Positions 12,701 through 27,700 are shown, counted from the first letter of the stretch. The stretch: DNA of 60,000 bases from Lineus longissimus (GCF_910592395.1 NC_088310.1:4225501-4285500); one strand, 5' to 3'. Translations and numbers: made by a program. The notes: generated by a model from the sequence alone, not told the origin.

Positions 12701-15700
12701 TGATGGTGATGCTAAGATAGGAGGTGGCCTTGGATTCGGTGGAAAGGTTGATACTCCAGATGTTGATGTAGATGCCAAGGCTAAACTTCCCGATGCTGAT
12801 GTCAATATTGGAGGTGGCGTTGGATTCGGTGGCAAAGTTGACACTCCAGATCTTGACGGCAAGGCTGAACTCCCAGGCGCTGATGTGAATATTGGAGGCG
12901 GTATTGGAGGTGATATGCCAGATGTAAAAGTAGATGGAGGTATTGATGCAGACATTGATGCCGATGTGAACCTTAAAGGACCAAAGATTGGTTTTGGTTT
13001 TGGCAGGCGTGGCTCCAAATCTAGCAGCTCCAGTGATGATGACGATGATGATAAGAAGAAAGCTAAAGGTGGATTCGGTTTTGGTTTGCCAAGCTTGAAG
13101 TTTGGGGCAGGAGGTGATGGAAAGGCTGACCTTGGTGGAGATGTCAGTATTGATGGAAAGGCGAACTTACCTGATGTAGATGGTGATATCAAGATCAATG
13201 GCAATGCTCCAGATATTGATTTGAATGCTGGTGCAGGAGGTGATATCAATATTGGTAGTGGTCTTCCAGATGCAGATGTCAAGATTGGTGGTGGTGTTGA
13301 CACGGATCTTGGTCTGAAAGGTGATGCTGACCTAGAAGGACCAAAGATAGGATTTGGGCTTAAAGGCAAGGGTGACCACTCACATTCAGATAGTGACTCT
13401 GATGATGACCATGACCACAAGGCCAAAGGCAAGGGAGGTTTCAATATCAATATGCCTCACCTCAATATGCCTCATTTCAAAAAGCCACATTTCGGATTTG
13501 GTGGAAAGGGCAAGGGCAAACATGGTGATGCTGATGTTTCCCTTGGTGGAGGAGCAGACCTTCCAGATGTTGATGCTGATGTTAAGATCAAGGCTGATAT
13601 TCCAGATGTTGATGTGCATGCCTCACCAAATGCTGATATAAGCATTGGAGGAGGAATAGGTGGAGGTGTCAACACTGATGCCGACCTGCCGAAAGGTGAT
13701 GTTGACCTCAAGATCGGTGGAGAAGTTGATACTCCTGATGTTAAATTGGGAGGCAAAGTCAAAGGAAAAGGTGGATTAGGAAAGAGATTCAGCTTTGGTA
13801 AGAAGGACAAGAAGAAGAAAGATAGGTCAAAGAAGCATGATGATGACAGTGACTCTGATGATGGCCACAAAAAGGGCAAAGGTGGTTTTAGTTTTGGCTT
13901 GAAAAAGCCCAAATTTGGATTTGGATTTGGTGGCAGAGGTGGCGGAGATGGTGATGTGAAGATCAAGGCTGATGCTCCAGATGTTGACCTCAATGCAGGA
14001 GTAGATGGTGATGCCAAGATTGGTGGTGGCTTCGGTATAGGAGGAGGAATTGGTGGTGGTCTCCCTGAGGCTGATGGCAAAGTTGGGCTATCTGTTGAAG
14101 GTGGACTTCCAGATGTTAATGGTGATGTAGAGATCAAGGCGGATGCCCCAGAAATAGATGTCAATGCTGCACCTGGTGGAGGTATCAGTTTTGGGGCAGG
14201 AATGCCAGATGCTGATGTGAAGCTCGGTGGAGGTGTTGATGCTGATCTACCAGATGTCAATGTGAAAGGAGATGCTGACCTTGATACTGATCTTGACCTG
14301 AAGGGCGGTGCTGGTTTGAAAGGACCAAAGTTTGGTTTGGGACTTAAAGGCAGGAAGGGTTCTGATTCCGATAGCGACTCTGATGATGACCATCACCACA
14401 AGCACAAGGGCAAAGGTGGCTTTAACATCAATATCCCGAACTTTAAACTACCATCATTTGGTGGAAAGGGCAAGGGTAAACACGGTGCAGGTGCTGACCT
14501 TTCTCTTGATGGTCCAGATGTTGATGTGAATGCCAAGGGTGAGCTGCCAGATGCTGATGTCAGTCTTGGAGGAGGTATTGGTGGCGATGCCAACATTGGA
14601 GGTGGCATCGATATTGATGGAAGTCTACCAGATGCAGATGTCAAAGTCGGTATTGATGGAGATCTACCAGATGTCAGTGTAAAGGGAGATGGAGACCCTG
14701 ATGCTGATCTTGACCTGAAGGGCGGTGCTGGTTTGAAAGGACCAAAGTTTGGATTGGGACTTAAAGGCAGGAAGGGTTCTGATTCCGACAGCGACTCGGA
14801 TGATGACCATCACCACAAACACAAGGGCAAAGGTGGCTTTAACATCAATATGCCGAACTTCAAACTGCCTTCATTTGGTGGAAAGGGCAAGGGTAAACAC
14901 GGTGCAGGTGCTGACCTTTCACTTGATGGCCCAGATGTTGATGTGAATGCCAAGGGTGAGCTGCCAGATGCTGATGTCAGTCTTGGAGGAGGTATTGGTG
15001 GCGATGCCAAGATTGGAGGTGGTGTCGATATTGATGGAAGTCTACCAGATACAGAGGTCAAAGTTGGTGCAGGTGCTAATATTCCTGATATTGAGGGTGA
15101 TGCTGGTGTTGATGCTAGTGCCAAGCTGAAGGGACCTAAAGTTGGTTTTGGCATGAAGGGAAGAAAAGGCTCCGACTCTGATAGTGACTCTGATGATGAC
15201 CATCATCACAAGGGAAAAGGAGGCTTTAACATAAACATGCCTCATCTCCATATGCCTCATATAAAGATGCCGTCATTTGGTGGAAAGGGCAAGGGTAAAC
15301 ACGGTGCAGGTGCTGACCTTTCACTCGATGGCCCAGATGTTGATGTGAATGCCAAGGGTGAGCTGCCAGATGCTGATGTCAGTCTTGGAGGAGGTATTGG
15401 TGGCGATGCCAAGATTGGAGGTGGCGTTGATATTGATGGAAGTCTACCAGATACAGATGTCAAAGTCGGTATTGATGGAGATCTACCAGATGTTGATGTC
15501 AAGGGCGGTGCTGATGTTGATGGTGATATTGACCTGAAGGGTGGTGCTGATTTGAAAGGACCAAAGTTTGGTTTGGGACTTAAAGGCCGTCGAGGTTCTC
15601 ATTCAGATAGCGATTCCGATGATGACCATCACCACAAGCACAAGGGCAAAGGTGGCTTCAACATCAATATGCCTAACTTCAAACTGCCATCATTTGGTGG

Positions 15701-18700
15701 AAAGGGCAAGGGTAAACACGGTGCAGGTGCTGACCTTTCACTTGATGGCCCAGAGGTTGATGTGAATGCCAAGGGTGAGCTGCCAGATGCTGATGTCAGT
15801 CTTGGAGGAGGTATTGATGTTGATGCTGATGTTAAGATCCAAGCTGATGCTCCAGATGTTGAAGTGAATGCCTCACCAGATGCAGATATAAGTATTGGAG
15901 GAGGAATAGGCGGAGGAGTCAACGCTGATGCCGACCTGCCTAAAGGCGATGTTGACCTCAAGATTGGTGGAGAAGTTGATACTCCTGATGTTAAATTAGG
16001 AGGCAAAGTCAAAGGAAAAGGTGGATTAGGAAAGAGATTCAGCTTTGGTAAGAAGGACAAGAAGAAGAAAGATAGGTCAAAGAAGCATGATGATGACAGT
16101 GACTCTGATGATGGCCACAAAAAGGGCAAAGGTGGTTTCAGTTTTGGCTTGAAAAAGCCCAAATTTGGATTTGGATTTGGTGGCAGAGGTGGCGGAGATG
16201 GTGATGTGAAGATCAAGGCTGATGCTCCAGATGTTGACCTCAATGCAGGAGTTGATGGTGATGCCAAGATTGGAGGTGGCTTTGGAATAGGAGGAGGAAT
16301 TGGTGGTGGTCTCCCTGACGCTGATGGCAAAGTTGGGCTATCTGTTGGAGGTGGACTACCAGATGTTGATGGTGATGTGGAGGTGAAGGCTGATGCCCCA
16401 GAAATAGATGTCAATGCTGCACCTGGTGGAGGTATCAGTTTTGGGGCAGGAATGCCAGATGCTGATGTGAAGCTCGGTGGAGGTGTTGATGCTGATCTAC
16501 CAGATGTCAATGTGAAAGGAGATGCAGACCTTGATGCTGATGTTAATCTGAAAGGGCCAAAGATTGGTTTTGGCCTCAAAGGTAGAAAGGGTTCTCATTC
16601 AGATAGTGACTCTGATGATGACCATGACCACAAGGCCAAAGGCAAAGGAGGTTTCAATATTAATATGCCTCACCTCAATATGCCTCATTTCAAAAAGCCA
16701 CATTTCGGATTTGGTGGAAAGGGGAAGGGCAAACCTGGTGTAGATGCTGATGTTTCCCTTGATGGAGGAGCCGACCTTAGAGATGTTGATGCTGATGTTA
16801 AGATCAAGGCTGATGTTCCAGATGTGGAAGTACATGCCTCACCAGATGCTGATATCAATCTCGGAGGAGGAATAGGTGGAGGCTTAGATGCTAATATTGA
16901 CATGCCTAAAGGAGATCTAAAGGCTGATGTTGGTTCACCTGATGCAGACCTCAGCATTGGTGGTAAGCTAGGCAAACCAAAGGTTGGAGGCAAAGCTAAA
17001 GGCAGGTTTAGCTTTGGCCAAAAAGACAAGAAAAAGAAGCCAAGAAAATCATCTGGAGACCACAGCGATAGTGACTCTGACGATGAGGGTCATAAGAGAG
17101 GAAGTTTGGGCTTTAAAATGCCTAGTTTTGGGTTTGGTGGCAAAGGTCATGGCCGTGGTGATGGAAAGGTGTCCCTGAATGCTCCAGATGTTGATGACAA
17201 TGTAAAAATCAAGGCAGATGCTCCAGATGTAGATCTCAACGCAGGAGTTGATGGTGACGCCAAGATTGGAGGTGGCTTTGGTATAGGAGGAGGAATTGGT
17301 GGTGGTCTTCCTGACGCGGATGGCAAAGTTGGACTATCTGTTGATGCCGGATTGCCCGATATTGACGCCAAGGTTGATGGTAATCTACCAGATGTTGATG
17401 TAAATGGAGACGCAGGACTTGATGCTGATGCCAAGCTGAAGGGACCTAAAGTTGGTTTTGGCATGAAGGGAAGAAAAGGCTCCGACTCTGATAGTGACTC
17501 TGATGATGACCATCATCACAAGGGAAAAGGAGGCTTTAACATAAACATGCCTCATCTCCATATGCCTCATATAAAGATGCCGTCATTTGGTGGAAAGGGC
17601 AAGGGTAAACATGGTGCAGGTGCTGACCTTTCACTTGATGGCCCAGATGTTGATGTGAATGCCAAGGGTGAGCTGCCAGATGCTGATGTCAGTCTTGGAG
17701 GAGGTATTGGTGGCGATGCCAAGATTGGAGGTGGCGTTGATATTGATGGAAGTCTACCAGATGCAGATGTCAAAGTCGGTATTGATGGAGATCTACCAGA
17801 TGTCAGCGTAAAGGGAGATGGAGACCTTGATGCTGATCTTGACCTGAAGGGTGGTGCTGGTTTGAAAGGACCAAAGTTTGGTTTGGGACTTAAAGGCCGT
17901 CGAGGTTCTCATTCAGATAGCGACTCGGATGATGACCATCACCACAAGCACAAGGGCAAAGGTGGCTTCAACATCAATATGCCTAACTTCAAACTGCCTT
18001 CATTTGGTGGAAAGGGCAAGGGTAAACATGGTGCAGGTGCTGACCTTTCACTTGATGGCCCAGATGTTGATGTGAATGCCAAGGGTGAGCTGCCAGATGC
18101 TGATGTCAGTCTTGGAGGAGGTATTGGTGGTGATGCCAACAGTGGAGGTGGCATCGATATGGGTGGAAGTCTACCAGATGCAGATGTCAAAGTCGGTATT
18201 GATGGAGATCTACCAGATGTTGATGTCAAGGGCGGTGCTGATGTTGATGGTGATATTGACCTGAAGGGTCCGAAAATTGGCTTTGGCCTGAAGGGGAGAA
18301 AAGGCTCCCACTCTGAAAGTGACTCCGATGATGACCATCACCACAAGGGAAAAGGAGGCTTCAATATAAATTTGCCTAAGTTTAACCTGCCTAAGTTTAA
18401 AGGCAGAGGGCATGGAGGAGTTGAAATTGGAGCTGATGGAGAAATTGGTGGCAAAGTCGACGTGCCAGATGTTGATGGTGATGTGGAAATCAAGGCTGAT
18501 GCCCCGGAAATTGATGTCAATGCAGCACCTGGAGGTGATATCAGTATCGGCGGTGGCCTCAGTGGTAAGCTGCCAGATGCAGATATCGAAATTGGTGGTG
18601 GAGTTGATGCGGATCTACCAGATGTCAGTGCAAAGGGTGGTGTAGATGCTGATCTTGATTTGAAGGCTGATGCAGACCTCAAGTCGCCGAAAGGAAAAGG

Positions 18701-21700
18701 AGGATTTGATTTCAAAATGCCCCATTTCAAAATGCCCAATTTCGGATTTGGAGGAAAGGGCAAGGGCAAACATGGTGTAGATGCTGATGTTTCCCTTGGT
18801 GGAGGAGCAGACCTTCCAGATGTTGATGCTGATGTTAAGATCAAGGCTGATATTCCAGATGTTGAAGTGAATGCCTCACCAGATGCTGACATAAGTATTG
18901 GAGGAGGAATAGGTGGAGAGGTTGATGCTGATGCCGACCTGCCTAAAGGCGATGTTGACCTCAAGATTGGTGGCGAAGTTGATACTCCTGATGTTAAATT
19001 AGGAGGCAAAGTCAAAGGAAAAGGTGGATTAGGAAAGAGATTCAGCTTTGGTAAGAAGGACAAGAAGAAGAAAGATAGGTCAAAGAAGCAAGATGATGAC
19101 AGTGACTCAGATGATGGCCACAAAAAGGGCAAAGGTGGTTTTAGTTTTGGATTGAAAAAGCCCAAATTTGGATTTAGTTTTGGTGGCAGAGGTGGTGGAG
19201 ATGGTGATGTGAAGATCAAGGCTGATGCTCCAGATGTTGACCTTGATGCAGGAGTTGATGGTGATGCCAAGATTGGAGGTGGTTTTGGTATAGGAGGAGG
19301 AATTGGTGGTGGTCTCCCTGATGCTGATGGCAAAGTTGGGCTTTCTGTTGAAGGTGGACTTCCAGATGTTGATGGTGATGTAGAGATCAAGGCTGATGCC
19401 CCAGAAATAGATGTCAATGCTGCACCTGGTGGAGGTATCAGTTTTGGAGGTGGAATTGGTTGTGGTCTCCCTCATGTTGATGGTAAAGCTGGACTATCTC
19501 TTGATGGTGACCTTCCAGATGTCGATGTGAAAGGAATGGATGCTGACTTTGGTGTTAAAGGTGATGCTGACATAAGTGGTCCAAAGATTGGTTTTGGTTT
19601 TGGAAGGAGAGGTTCTGTCTCATCTGCATCTAGCTCCTGCTCTGATGAGGACAAGACAAAGGGTGGTTTCCATCTGCCGAGCCTGAAATTTGGGGCAGGA
19701 GGTGACGGAAAGGGCGATCTCGGAGAAAGAGGAGGCTTGTCTCTTAATGGTCCAGAACTTTGTGTTGATGGTGAGTTGGATGTCAAGGCTGATGCCCCAG
19801 CTGTACCAGGAGGCGATGTCAGTATCGGAGGTGGTATTGGAGGAGGTTTGCCTGATGGCGATGTCAAGATCGGTGGTAGCATCGATGGTGATCTGCCAGA
19901 TGTGAAAGGCAATGCAGGAATTGATGCAGATGTCGACCTTAAAGGACCAAAGATTAGTTTTGGTTTTGGCAGGCGTGGCTCCAAATCTGGCAGCTCCAGT
20001 GATGACGATGATGATAAGAAGAAAGCTAAAGGTGGATTTGGTTTTGGTTTGCCAAGCTTGAAATTTGGCGACAAAGGTGATGGAAAGGGAGATCTTGGTG
20101 TAGGTGGAGATGTTTCTCTGAATGGTCCGAGTGTGGATACTGATGTAGAGATCAAGGCTGATGCACCAGATATTGATTTGAACACAGCTCCAGGAGGTAT
20201 CAATATTGGTGGGGGTATTGGGGGAGGTCTGCCAGATGTAGATGTTAAGCTTGGTGGAGGTGTTGATGCAGATCTTCCCGATGTCAAGGTTGGAGGAAGT
20301 GTCGATGCAGATCTACCAGATGTCAAAGTTGGAGGAGGTGTTGATGCAGATCTTCCAGATGTTGGATTGAAAGGTGATGCTGACCTAAAAGGACCTAAGA
20401 TAGGTTTTGGGCTGAAAGGCAGAAAAGGCTCGCATTCTGGCAGTGACTCTGACGATGATGACCACAAGGCCAAAGGCAAAGGAGGCTTCAATTTCAATAT
20501 GCCTCACATCAATATGCCGCACTTCAAAAAGCCACATTTCGGATTTGGTGGAAAGGGCAAGGGCAAACCTGGAGTAGATGCTGATGTTTCCCTTGGTGGA
20601 GGAGCAGACCTTCCAGATGTTGATGCTGATGTTAAGATCAAGGCTGATGTTCCAGATGTTGATGTGCATGCCTCACCAGATGCTGATATCAGTATTGGTG
20701 GAGGAATAGGTGGAGGGGTCAGTGCTGATGTTGATCTCCCAAAAGGAGATCTTGAGATTGGTGGAAAAGTTGACACTCCGGATGTAAAAGTCAAAGGAAA
20801 AGGTGGATTAGGAAAGAGATTCAGCTTTGGTAAGAAGGACAAGAAGAAGAAGGATAGGTCAAAGAAGCATGATGATGACAGTGATTCTGATGATGGACAC
20901 AAGAAGAAAGGCTTTGGTTTCAAGTTCCCTAGCTTCTCTGGAAAGAAGGGCCACTATGATATTGATGGTGGTGCAAAGGGTGATCTTGATGGGCAAGGTA
21001 CTTTCTCAGGCAAGCTACCAAAGGCCGAGGTAAAGGTTGGAGCTGATATTGACACACCCAAAGGAAGTATTGATGTTAAAGGTGACCTCCCATCTGTCGA
21101 TATTGGTGGTGATGTCAACGGTCCAAACGGAGATGCTAGTCTCAACCTCGGTCTTGATAGTGATGTGAAGGGACCCAAAGGAGATGTTGATGCTGATGCT
21201 GGATTTGGAATTAGTCTATCAGGACCAAAGATTTCGCTTGGAGTTGATGGAGATTCAGAGAGTTCTGATTCTGGTAGCAGTGGTAAGGGAAGGAAGAAGA
21301 AGTTTCGTAAGAGGAAATCATCTGGGTCATCATCCGATGACGAGAAGAAGGGCTTTAAGATTGGTGGTGGCATTGGTTTCAACGGACCAAGTTTGGATGT
21401 TGATGCCAAAGCAGATCACTCTGACGATGGAAGTGCAAAATTGAAGTTGTCTGGACCAGACTTTGGAGTCAAGGGTGGCGTTGATGCTGATGCAAAGGCT
21501 GGTGGAGATGCATCTCTTGGTTTGCCTGGTATCTCAGGTGGGATCGGTGTGAAAGGCGATGGCAGCATCTCTAGTGATGACAAAGAGAAAGATATCGACA
21601 TCGAGCTTGCCCTACCACAGTTGTCCATTCCTCCTACCCCTGATGCAAGTGAAATGGAAGGACCTGATCTTAAAGATAAGAAAAAGAACCGGTTTTCCAT

Positions 21701-24700
21701 CGGAAAGTTTATGGGTGGCAAGCCAAAGGGTAAAGTTGATGTTGATGCAGACGCTAAAGTTGACATTGATTTGGACAAAGACCATAAAGGCAAGAAAAAG
21801 TTCCGAATGCCAAGTTTCAAATTTGGTAAGAAGAAGAAGGGTAGTTTAGACATCACTACTCCAGATACTGATGTGGTGGTACCAGAGGTTGCTGGTGGTG
21901 TGGAAGCTGGCATTGAAATTGATGGTTTCGGTGGAAGGCAGAGCCCAGACACCAGCCTACACAAAGACATGAAAGTACCATATATCGATGCCAGTGCGGA
22001 GTCGTCTGGGTCAAACCTTGATGTAAGTGGTGGAGCCAAGCTTGACATTGGCTTGCCATCTGCTTCTATTGGAATTGATGTCGAGGAGCCAGTGATTGCT
22101 GCATCTGCTGGTGGTGAATTGGAGAGTGCTGCCCCAGGTGTTGATGTTGGAATTGGATTTTCTGCACCAGGCCTGAAGAAGCAATTGACCACTGACTTGG
22201 ATGCTCCATCCAGTGCTTCTGATGGTGAGGGAAGACTCGGTCTAAAAGCTGGCATCGACATTGGTAAACCAAAGGTCGATGTTGAAAAGCCAAATGTCAA
22301 AGGTGGTTTGGGTATAAAACTTCCTTCCTTCAAAAAGAATAAGAAGAAGTCTGGTTCAGACACGAGCAGCGACTCAGATGATGGTGGTCATGATAAACTT
22401 AATGCTGGACGCGGAAAGTTAGGATTGAAGGGAGAAGTTGATGTTGATGCTGATGTCAAGAAACCTAAACTTGGCATGAAGATGCCATCTTTCAAACTTG
22501 GTACAAAGAAGGATGATAAAAGCAGCAGCAGCAGCGATTCTGACGATGACAAGAAGGGAGGCCTAGGAGGTTTCAGCTTGAAAGGAAACGTAGAAATTCC
22601 AAGTGCGGATGTCCATGTCCCAGAGGTCGATGCTGATGTTTCTGTTGAAGGTCCAAGCATTGGAGGTGGAGTTGATGCTAGTATCAATGCTCCAGAAGGT
22701 GGAATCCACATTCCATCTTTCAAGAAGAAGAAGTCTCTCTCAGGCAGCAGCAGCAGTAGCAGTGATGATGATGACAAGAAGGGAGGCCTAGGAGGTTTTG
22801 GTTTGAAAGGAAAAGTTGATGTCCCAAGTGCCGATGTCCATGTCCCAGAGGTCGATGCTGATGTTTCTGTTGAAGGTCCAAGCATTGGAGGTGGAGTTGA
22901 TGCTAGTATTGGTGCTCCAGAAGGTGGAATCCACATTCCATCTTTCAAGAAGAAGAAGTCTCACTCTGGCAGCAGCAGCAGCAGCAGCAGTGATGATGAT
23001 GACAAGAAGGGAGGCCTAGGAGGTTTTGGTTTGAACGGAAAAGTTGATGTCCCAAGTGCCGATGTCCATGTCCCTGAGGTTGATGCTGATGTTTCTGCTG
23101 AAGGTCCCAGCATTGTGGGAGGTGTTGATGCTAGTATTGGTGCTCCAGAAGCTGAAATCCGTATTCCTTCTTTCAAGAAGAAGAAATCTCACTCAGGCAG
23201 CAGCAGTGACTCTGATGATGACAAGAAGGGAGGCCTTGGAGGTTTTGGTTTGAAAGGAGAGGTTGAAATCCCCACTGGTGATGTTGATGCGAGTGCAGAT
23301 GCTGATATCAAGGCTGATGTAGATGCTGGACTTGAAGCACCACAGGCTGAAGGAGGCTTGAGATTACCATCTTTTTCACTTGGTAAAAAGAAGAAAGACA
23401 ATTCAAGCAGCAGCAGCAGTGACTCCGACGATGATAAAAAGGGTGGCCTTAAATTCGGCTTGAAAGGAAAGGTAGAAATTCCAAGTGCTGATGTCCATGT
23501 CCCTGAGGTCAATGCTGATGTTTCTGCTGAAGGTCCCAGCATTGTGGGAGGTGTTGATGCTAGTGTCGGTGCTCCAGAAGCTGAAATCCGTATTCCTTCT
23601 TTCAAGAAGAAGAAATCTCACTCAGGCAGCAGCAGTGACTCTGATGATGACAAGAAGGGAGGCCTTGGAGGTTTTGGTTTGAAAGGAGAGGTTGAAATCC
23701 CCACTGGTGATGTTGATGCGAGTGCAGATGCTGATATCAAGGCTGATGTAGATGCTGGACTTGAAGCACCACAGGCTGAAGGAGGCTTGAGATTACCATC
23801 TTTTTCACTTGGTAAAAAGAAGAAAGACAATTCAAGCAGCAGCAGCAGTGACTCCGACGATGATAAAAAGGGTGGCCTTAAATTCGGCTTGAAAGGAAAG
23901 GTAGAAATTCCAAGTGCTGATGTCCATGTCCCTGAGGTCGATGCTGATGTTTCTGCTGAAGGTCCAAGTATTGGAGGAGGCGTTGATGCTAGTATCGGTG
24001 CTCCAGAAGCTGAAATCCGTATTCCATCTTTCAAGAAGAAGAAGTCTCACTCTGGTAGCAGCAGCAGCAGTAGTGACTCCGATGACGACAAGAAGAAGGG
24101 AGGCCTTGGAGGTTTTGGTTTGAAAGGAAAAGTTGATGTCCCAAGTGTTGATATTGATGCTGGTATTGGTGCTCCAGATGCTGAAATTCGGGTTCCATCT
24201 TTCAAGAAGAAGAAGTCTCACTCGGGCAGCAGTAGCAGCAGTAGCAGTGATGATGATGACAAGAAGGGAAGCCTAGGAGGTTTTGGTTTGAAAGGAAAAG
24301 TTGATGTCCCAAGTGCTGATATTGACGCTGGTATTGGTGCTCCAGATGCTGAAATTCGGGTTCCATCCTTCAAGAAGAAGAAGTCTCACTCTGGCAGCAG
24401 CAGCAGCAGTAGCAGTGATGATGATGACAAGAAGGGAGGCCTAGGAGGTTTTGGTTTGAAAGGAAAAGTTGATGTCCCAAGTGCTGATATTGACGCTGGT
24501 ATTGGTGCTCCAGATGCTGAAATTCGGGTTCCATCTTTCAAGAAGAAGAAGTCTCACTCTGGCAGCAGCAGCAGCAGTAGCAGTGATGATGATGACAAGA
24601 AGGGAGGCCTAGGAGGTTTTGGTTTGAAAGGAAAAGTTGATGTCCCTAGTGCTGATATTGACGCTGGTATTGGTGCTCCAGATGCTGAAATTCGGGTTCC

Positions 24701-27700
24701 ATCCTTCAAGAAGAAGAAGTCTCACTCTGGCAGCAGCAGCAGCAGTAGCAGTGATGATGATGACAAGAAGGGAGGCCTTGGAGGTTTTGGTTTGAAAGGA
24801 AAAGTTGATGTCCCAAGTGCCGATATTGACGCTGGTATTGGTGCTCCAGATGCTGAAATTCGGGTTCCATCCTTCAAGAAGAAGAAGTCTCACTCTGGCA
24901 GCAGCAGCAGCAGCAGTAGCAGTGATGATGATGACAAGAAGGGAAGCCTAGGAGGTTTTGGTTTGAAAGGAAAAGTTGATGTCCCAAGTGCTGATATTGA
25001 CGCTGGTATTGGTGCTCCAGATGCTGAAATTCGGGTTCCATCCTTCAAGAAGAAGAAGTCTCACTCGGGCAGCAGTAGCAGCAGTAGCAGTGATGATGAT
25101 GACAAGAAGGGAAGCCTAGGAGGTTTTGGTTTGAAAGGAAAAGTTGATGTCCCAAGTGCTGATATTGACACTGGTATTGGTGCTCCAGATGCTGAAATTC
25201 GGGTTCCATCCTTCAAGAAGAAGAAGTCTCACTCGGGCAGCAGTAGCAGCAGTAGCAGTGATGATGATGACAAGAAGGGAAGCCTAGGAGGTTTTGGTTT
25301 GAAAGGAAAAGTTGATGTCCCAAGTGCTGATATTGACGCTGGTATTGGTGCTCCAGATGCTGAAATTCGGGTTCCATCCTTCAAGAAGAAGAAGTCTCAC
25401 TCTGGCAGCAGCAGCAGCAGTAGCAGTGATGATGATGACAAGAAGGGAGGCCTAGGAGGTTTTGGTTTGAAAGGAAAAGTTGATGTCCCAAGTGCTGATA
25501 TTGACGCTGGTATTGGTGCTCCAGATGCTGAAATTCGGGTTCCATCTTTCAAGAAGAAGAAGTCTCACTCTGGCAGCAGCAGCAGCAGTAGCAGTGATGA
25601 TGATGACAAGAAGGGAGGCCTAGGAGGTTTTGGTTTGAAAGGAAAAGTTGATGTCCCAAGTGCTGATATTGACGCTGGTATTGGTGCTCCAGATGCTGAA
25701 ATTCGGGTTCCATCCTTCAAGAAGAAGAAGTCTCACTCTGGCAGCAGCAGCAGCAGTAGCAGTGATGATGATGACAAGAAGGGAGGCCTTGGAGGTTTTG
25801 GTTTGAAAGGAAAAGTTGATGTCCCAAGTGCCGATATTGACGCTGGTATTGGTGCTCCAGATGCTGAAATTCGGGTTCCATCCTTCAAGAAGAAGAAGTC
25901 TCACTCTGGCAGCAGCAGCAGCAGCAGTAGCAGTGATGATGATGACAAGAAGGGAAGCCTAGGAGGTTTTGGTTTGAAAGGAAAAGTTGATGTCCCAAGT
26001 GCTGATATTGACGCTGGTATTGGTGCTCCAGATGCTGAAATTCGGGTTCCATCCTTCAAGAAGAAGAAGTCTCACTCGGGCAGCAGTAGCAGCAGTAGCA
26101 GTGATGATGATGACAAGAAGGGAAGCCTAGGAGGTTTTGGTTTGAAAGGAAAAGTTGATGTCCCAAGTGCTGATATTGACACTGGTATTGGTGCTCCAGA
26201 TGCTGAAATTCGGGTTCCATCCTTCAAGAAGAAGAAGTCTCACTCGGGCAGCAGTAGCAGCAGTAGCAGTGATGATGATGACAAGAAGGGAAGCCTAGGA
26301 GGTTTTGGTTTGAAAGGAAAAGTTGATGTCCCAAGTGCTGATATTGACGCTGGTATTGGTGCTCCAGATGCTGAAATTCGGGTTCCATCCTTCAAGAAGA
26401 AGAAGTCTCACTCGGGCAGCAGCAGCAGCAGTAGTAGTGATGATGATGACAAGAAGGGAAGCCTAGGAGGTTTTGGTTTGAAAGGAAAAGTTGATGTCCC
26501 AAGTGCCGAAGTCCATGTCCCTGAGGTCAATGCTGATGTTTCTGCTGAAGGTCCAAGTATTGGAGGAGGTATTGATGCTAGTATCGGTGCTCCAGAAGCT
26601 GAAATCCGCATTCCTTCTTTCAAGAAGAAGAAGTCTCACTCAGGCAGCAGCAGCAGTGATGATGATATCAAGGCCGATGTAGATGCTGGACTTGAAGCAC
26701 CACAGGCTGAAGGAGGCTTGAGATTACCATCTTTTTCACTTGGTAAAAAGAAGAAAGACAATTCAAGCAGCAGCAGCAGTGACTCCGACGATGATAAAAA
26801 GGGTGGCCTTAAATTCGGCTTGAAAGGAAAGGCAGAAATTCCAAGTGAAATCCGTATTCCTTCTTTCAAGAAGAAGAAATCCCACTCAGGCAGCAGCAGC
26901 AGTAGTAGTAGTAGTGACTCTGACGATGATGAGAAAAAAGGCCTTGGTAAATTTGGTCTGAAAGGAGATGTTCCAAGCGCTGAACTTGATGTTAAAGCTG
27001 AGTCGCCAAAGCCAACGAAGAAGAAACGTAAACTGCGGGGTGGTTTCTTAATCAAGAGGAAAGACTCTGATTCCGATTCAAGTGACAGCAGTGACAGCAA
27101 CAGTAGCAGCAGTGACAGCAGCGACTCTGATGATGACTCCAAGAAAAAACTTGCCAGGTTTGGAATCAAAGCACCAAAGATTCCTAAAAAAAAAAAATCG
27201 ATATCGCCTGAACTTGGCCTTGACTTGAAATCACCTGACAGTGGGGTTGAGTTCAGTGCAGGAGTGACACCTGATGTTGAGGAAGAAGTTGTTGTACCCG
27301 AACATAGTTTAAAAAAGAGTTCTAAGAAACCAGCTGCGACACCACAGGAGAAGGAAGCACTTTTGAGTCAGCTTCCTGATATCTTAGCTGCTGGTGAATC
27401 CCCAGACCTTTCACTACACCACTCTGATCAAGATGTCGCAGATGAAGAATCTATCATGCCAGAATTTAAAGCTGATGTTGAATCCGGTAACCCCGCACTA
27501 CTTGCCATGCTTGGTGGTGATTTGCCTGAAGGTCAGCTGTCTGCAGATGTATCAGTCGATGTTCAGAGTGACCCTCATCTTGATGTCGAAGCGAGGGTTC
27601 CAGGTTTCCCGGAAATAAACGATAAATTCCCATCCTTCGATTCAGCTACAACAACACAGTCGATGGAAACGTCATCCCAGCAGTCCTCGATGAGCGAAAA

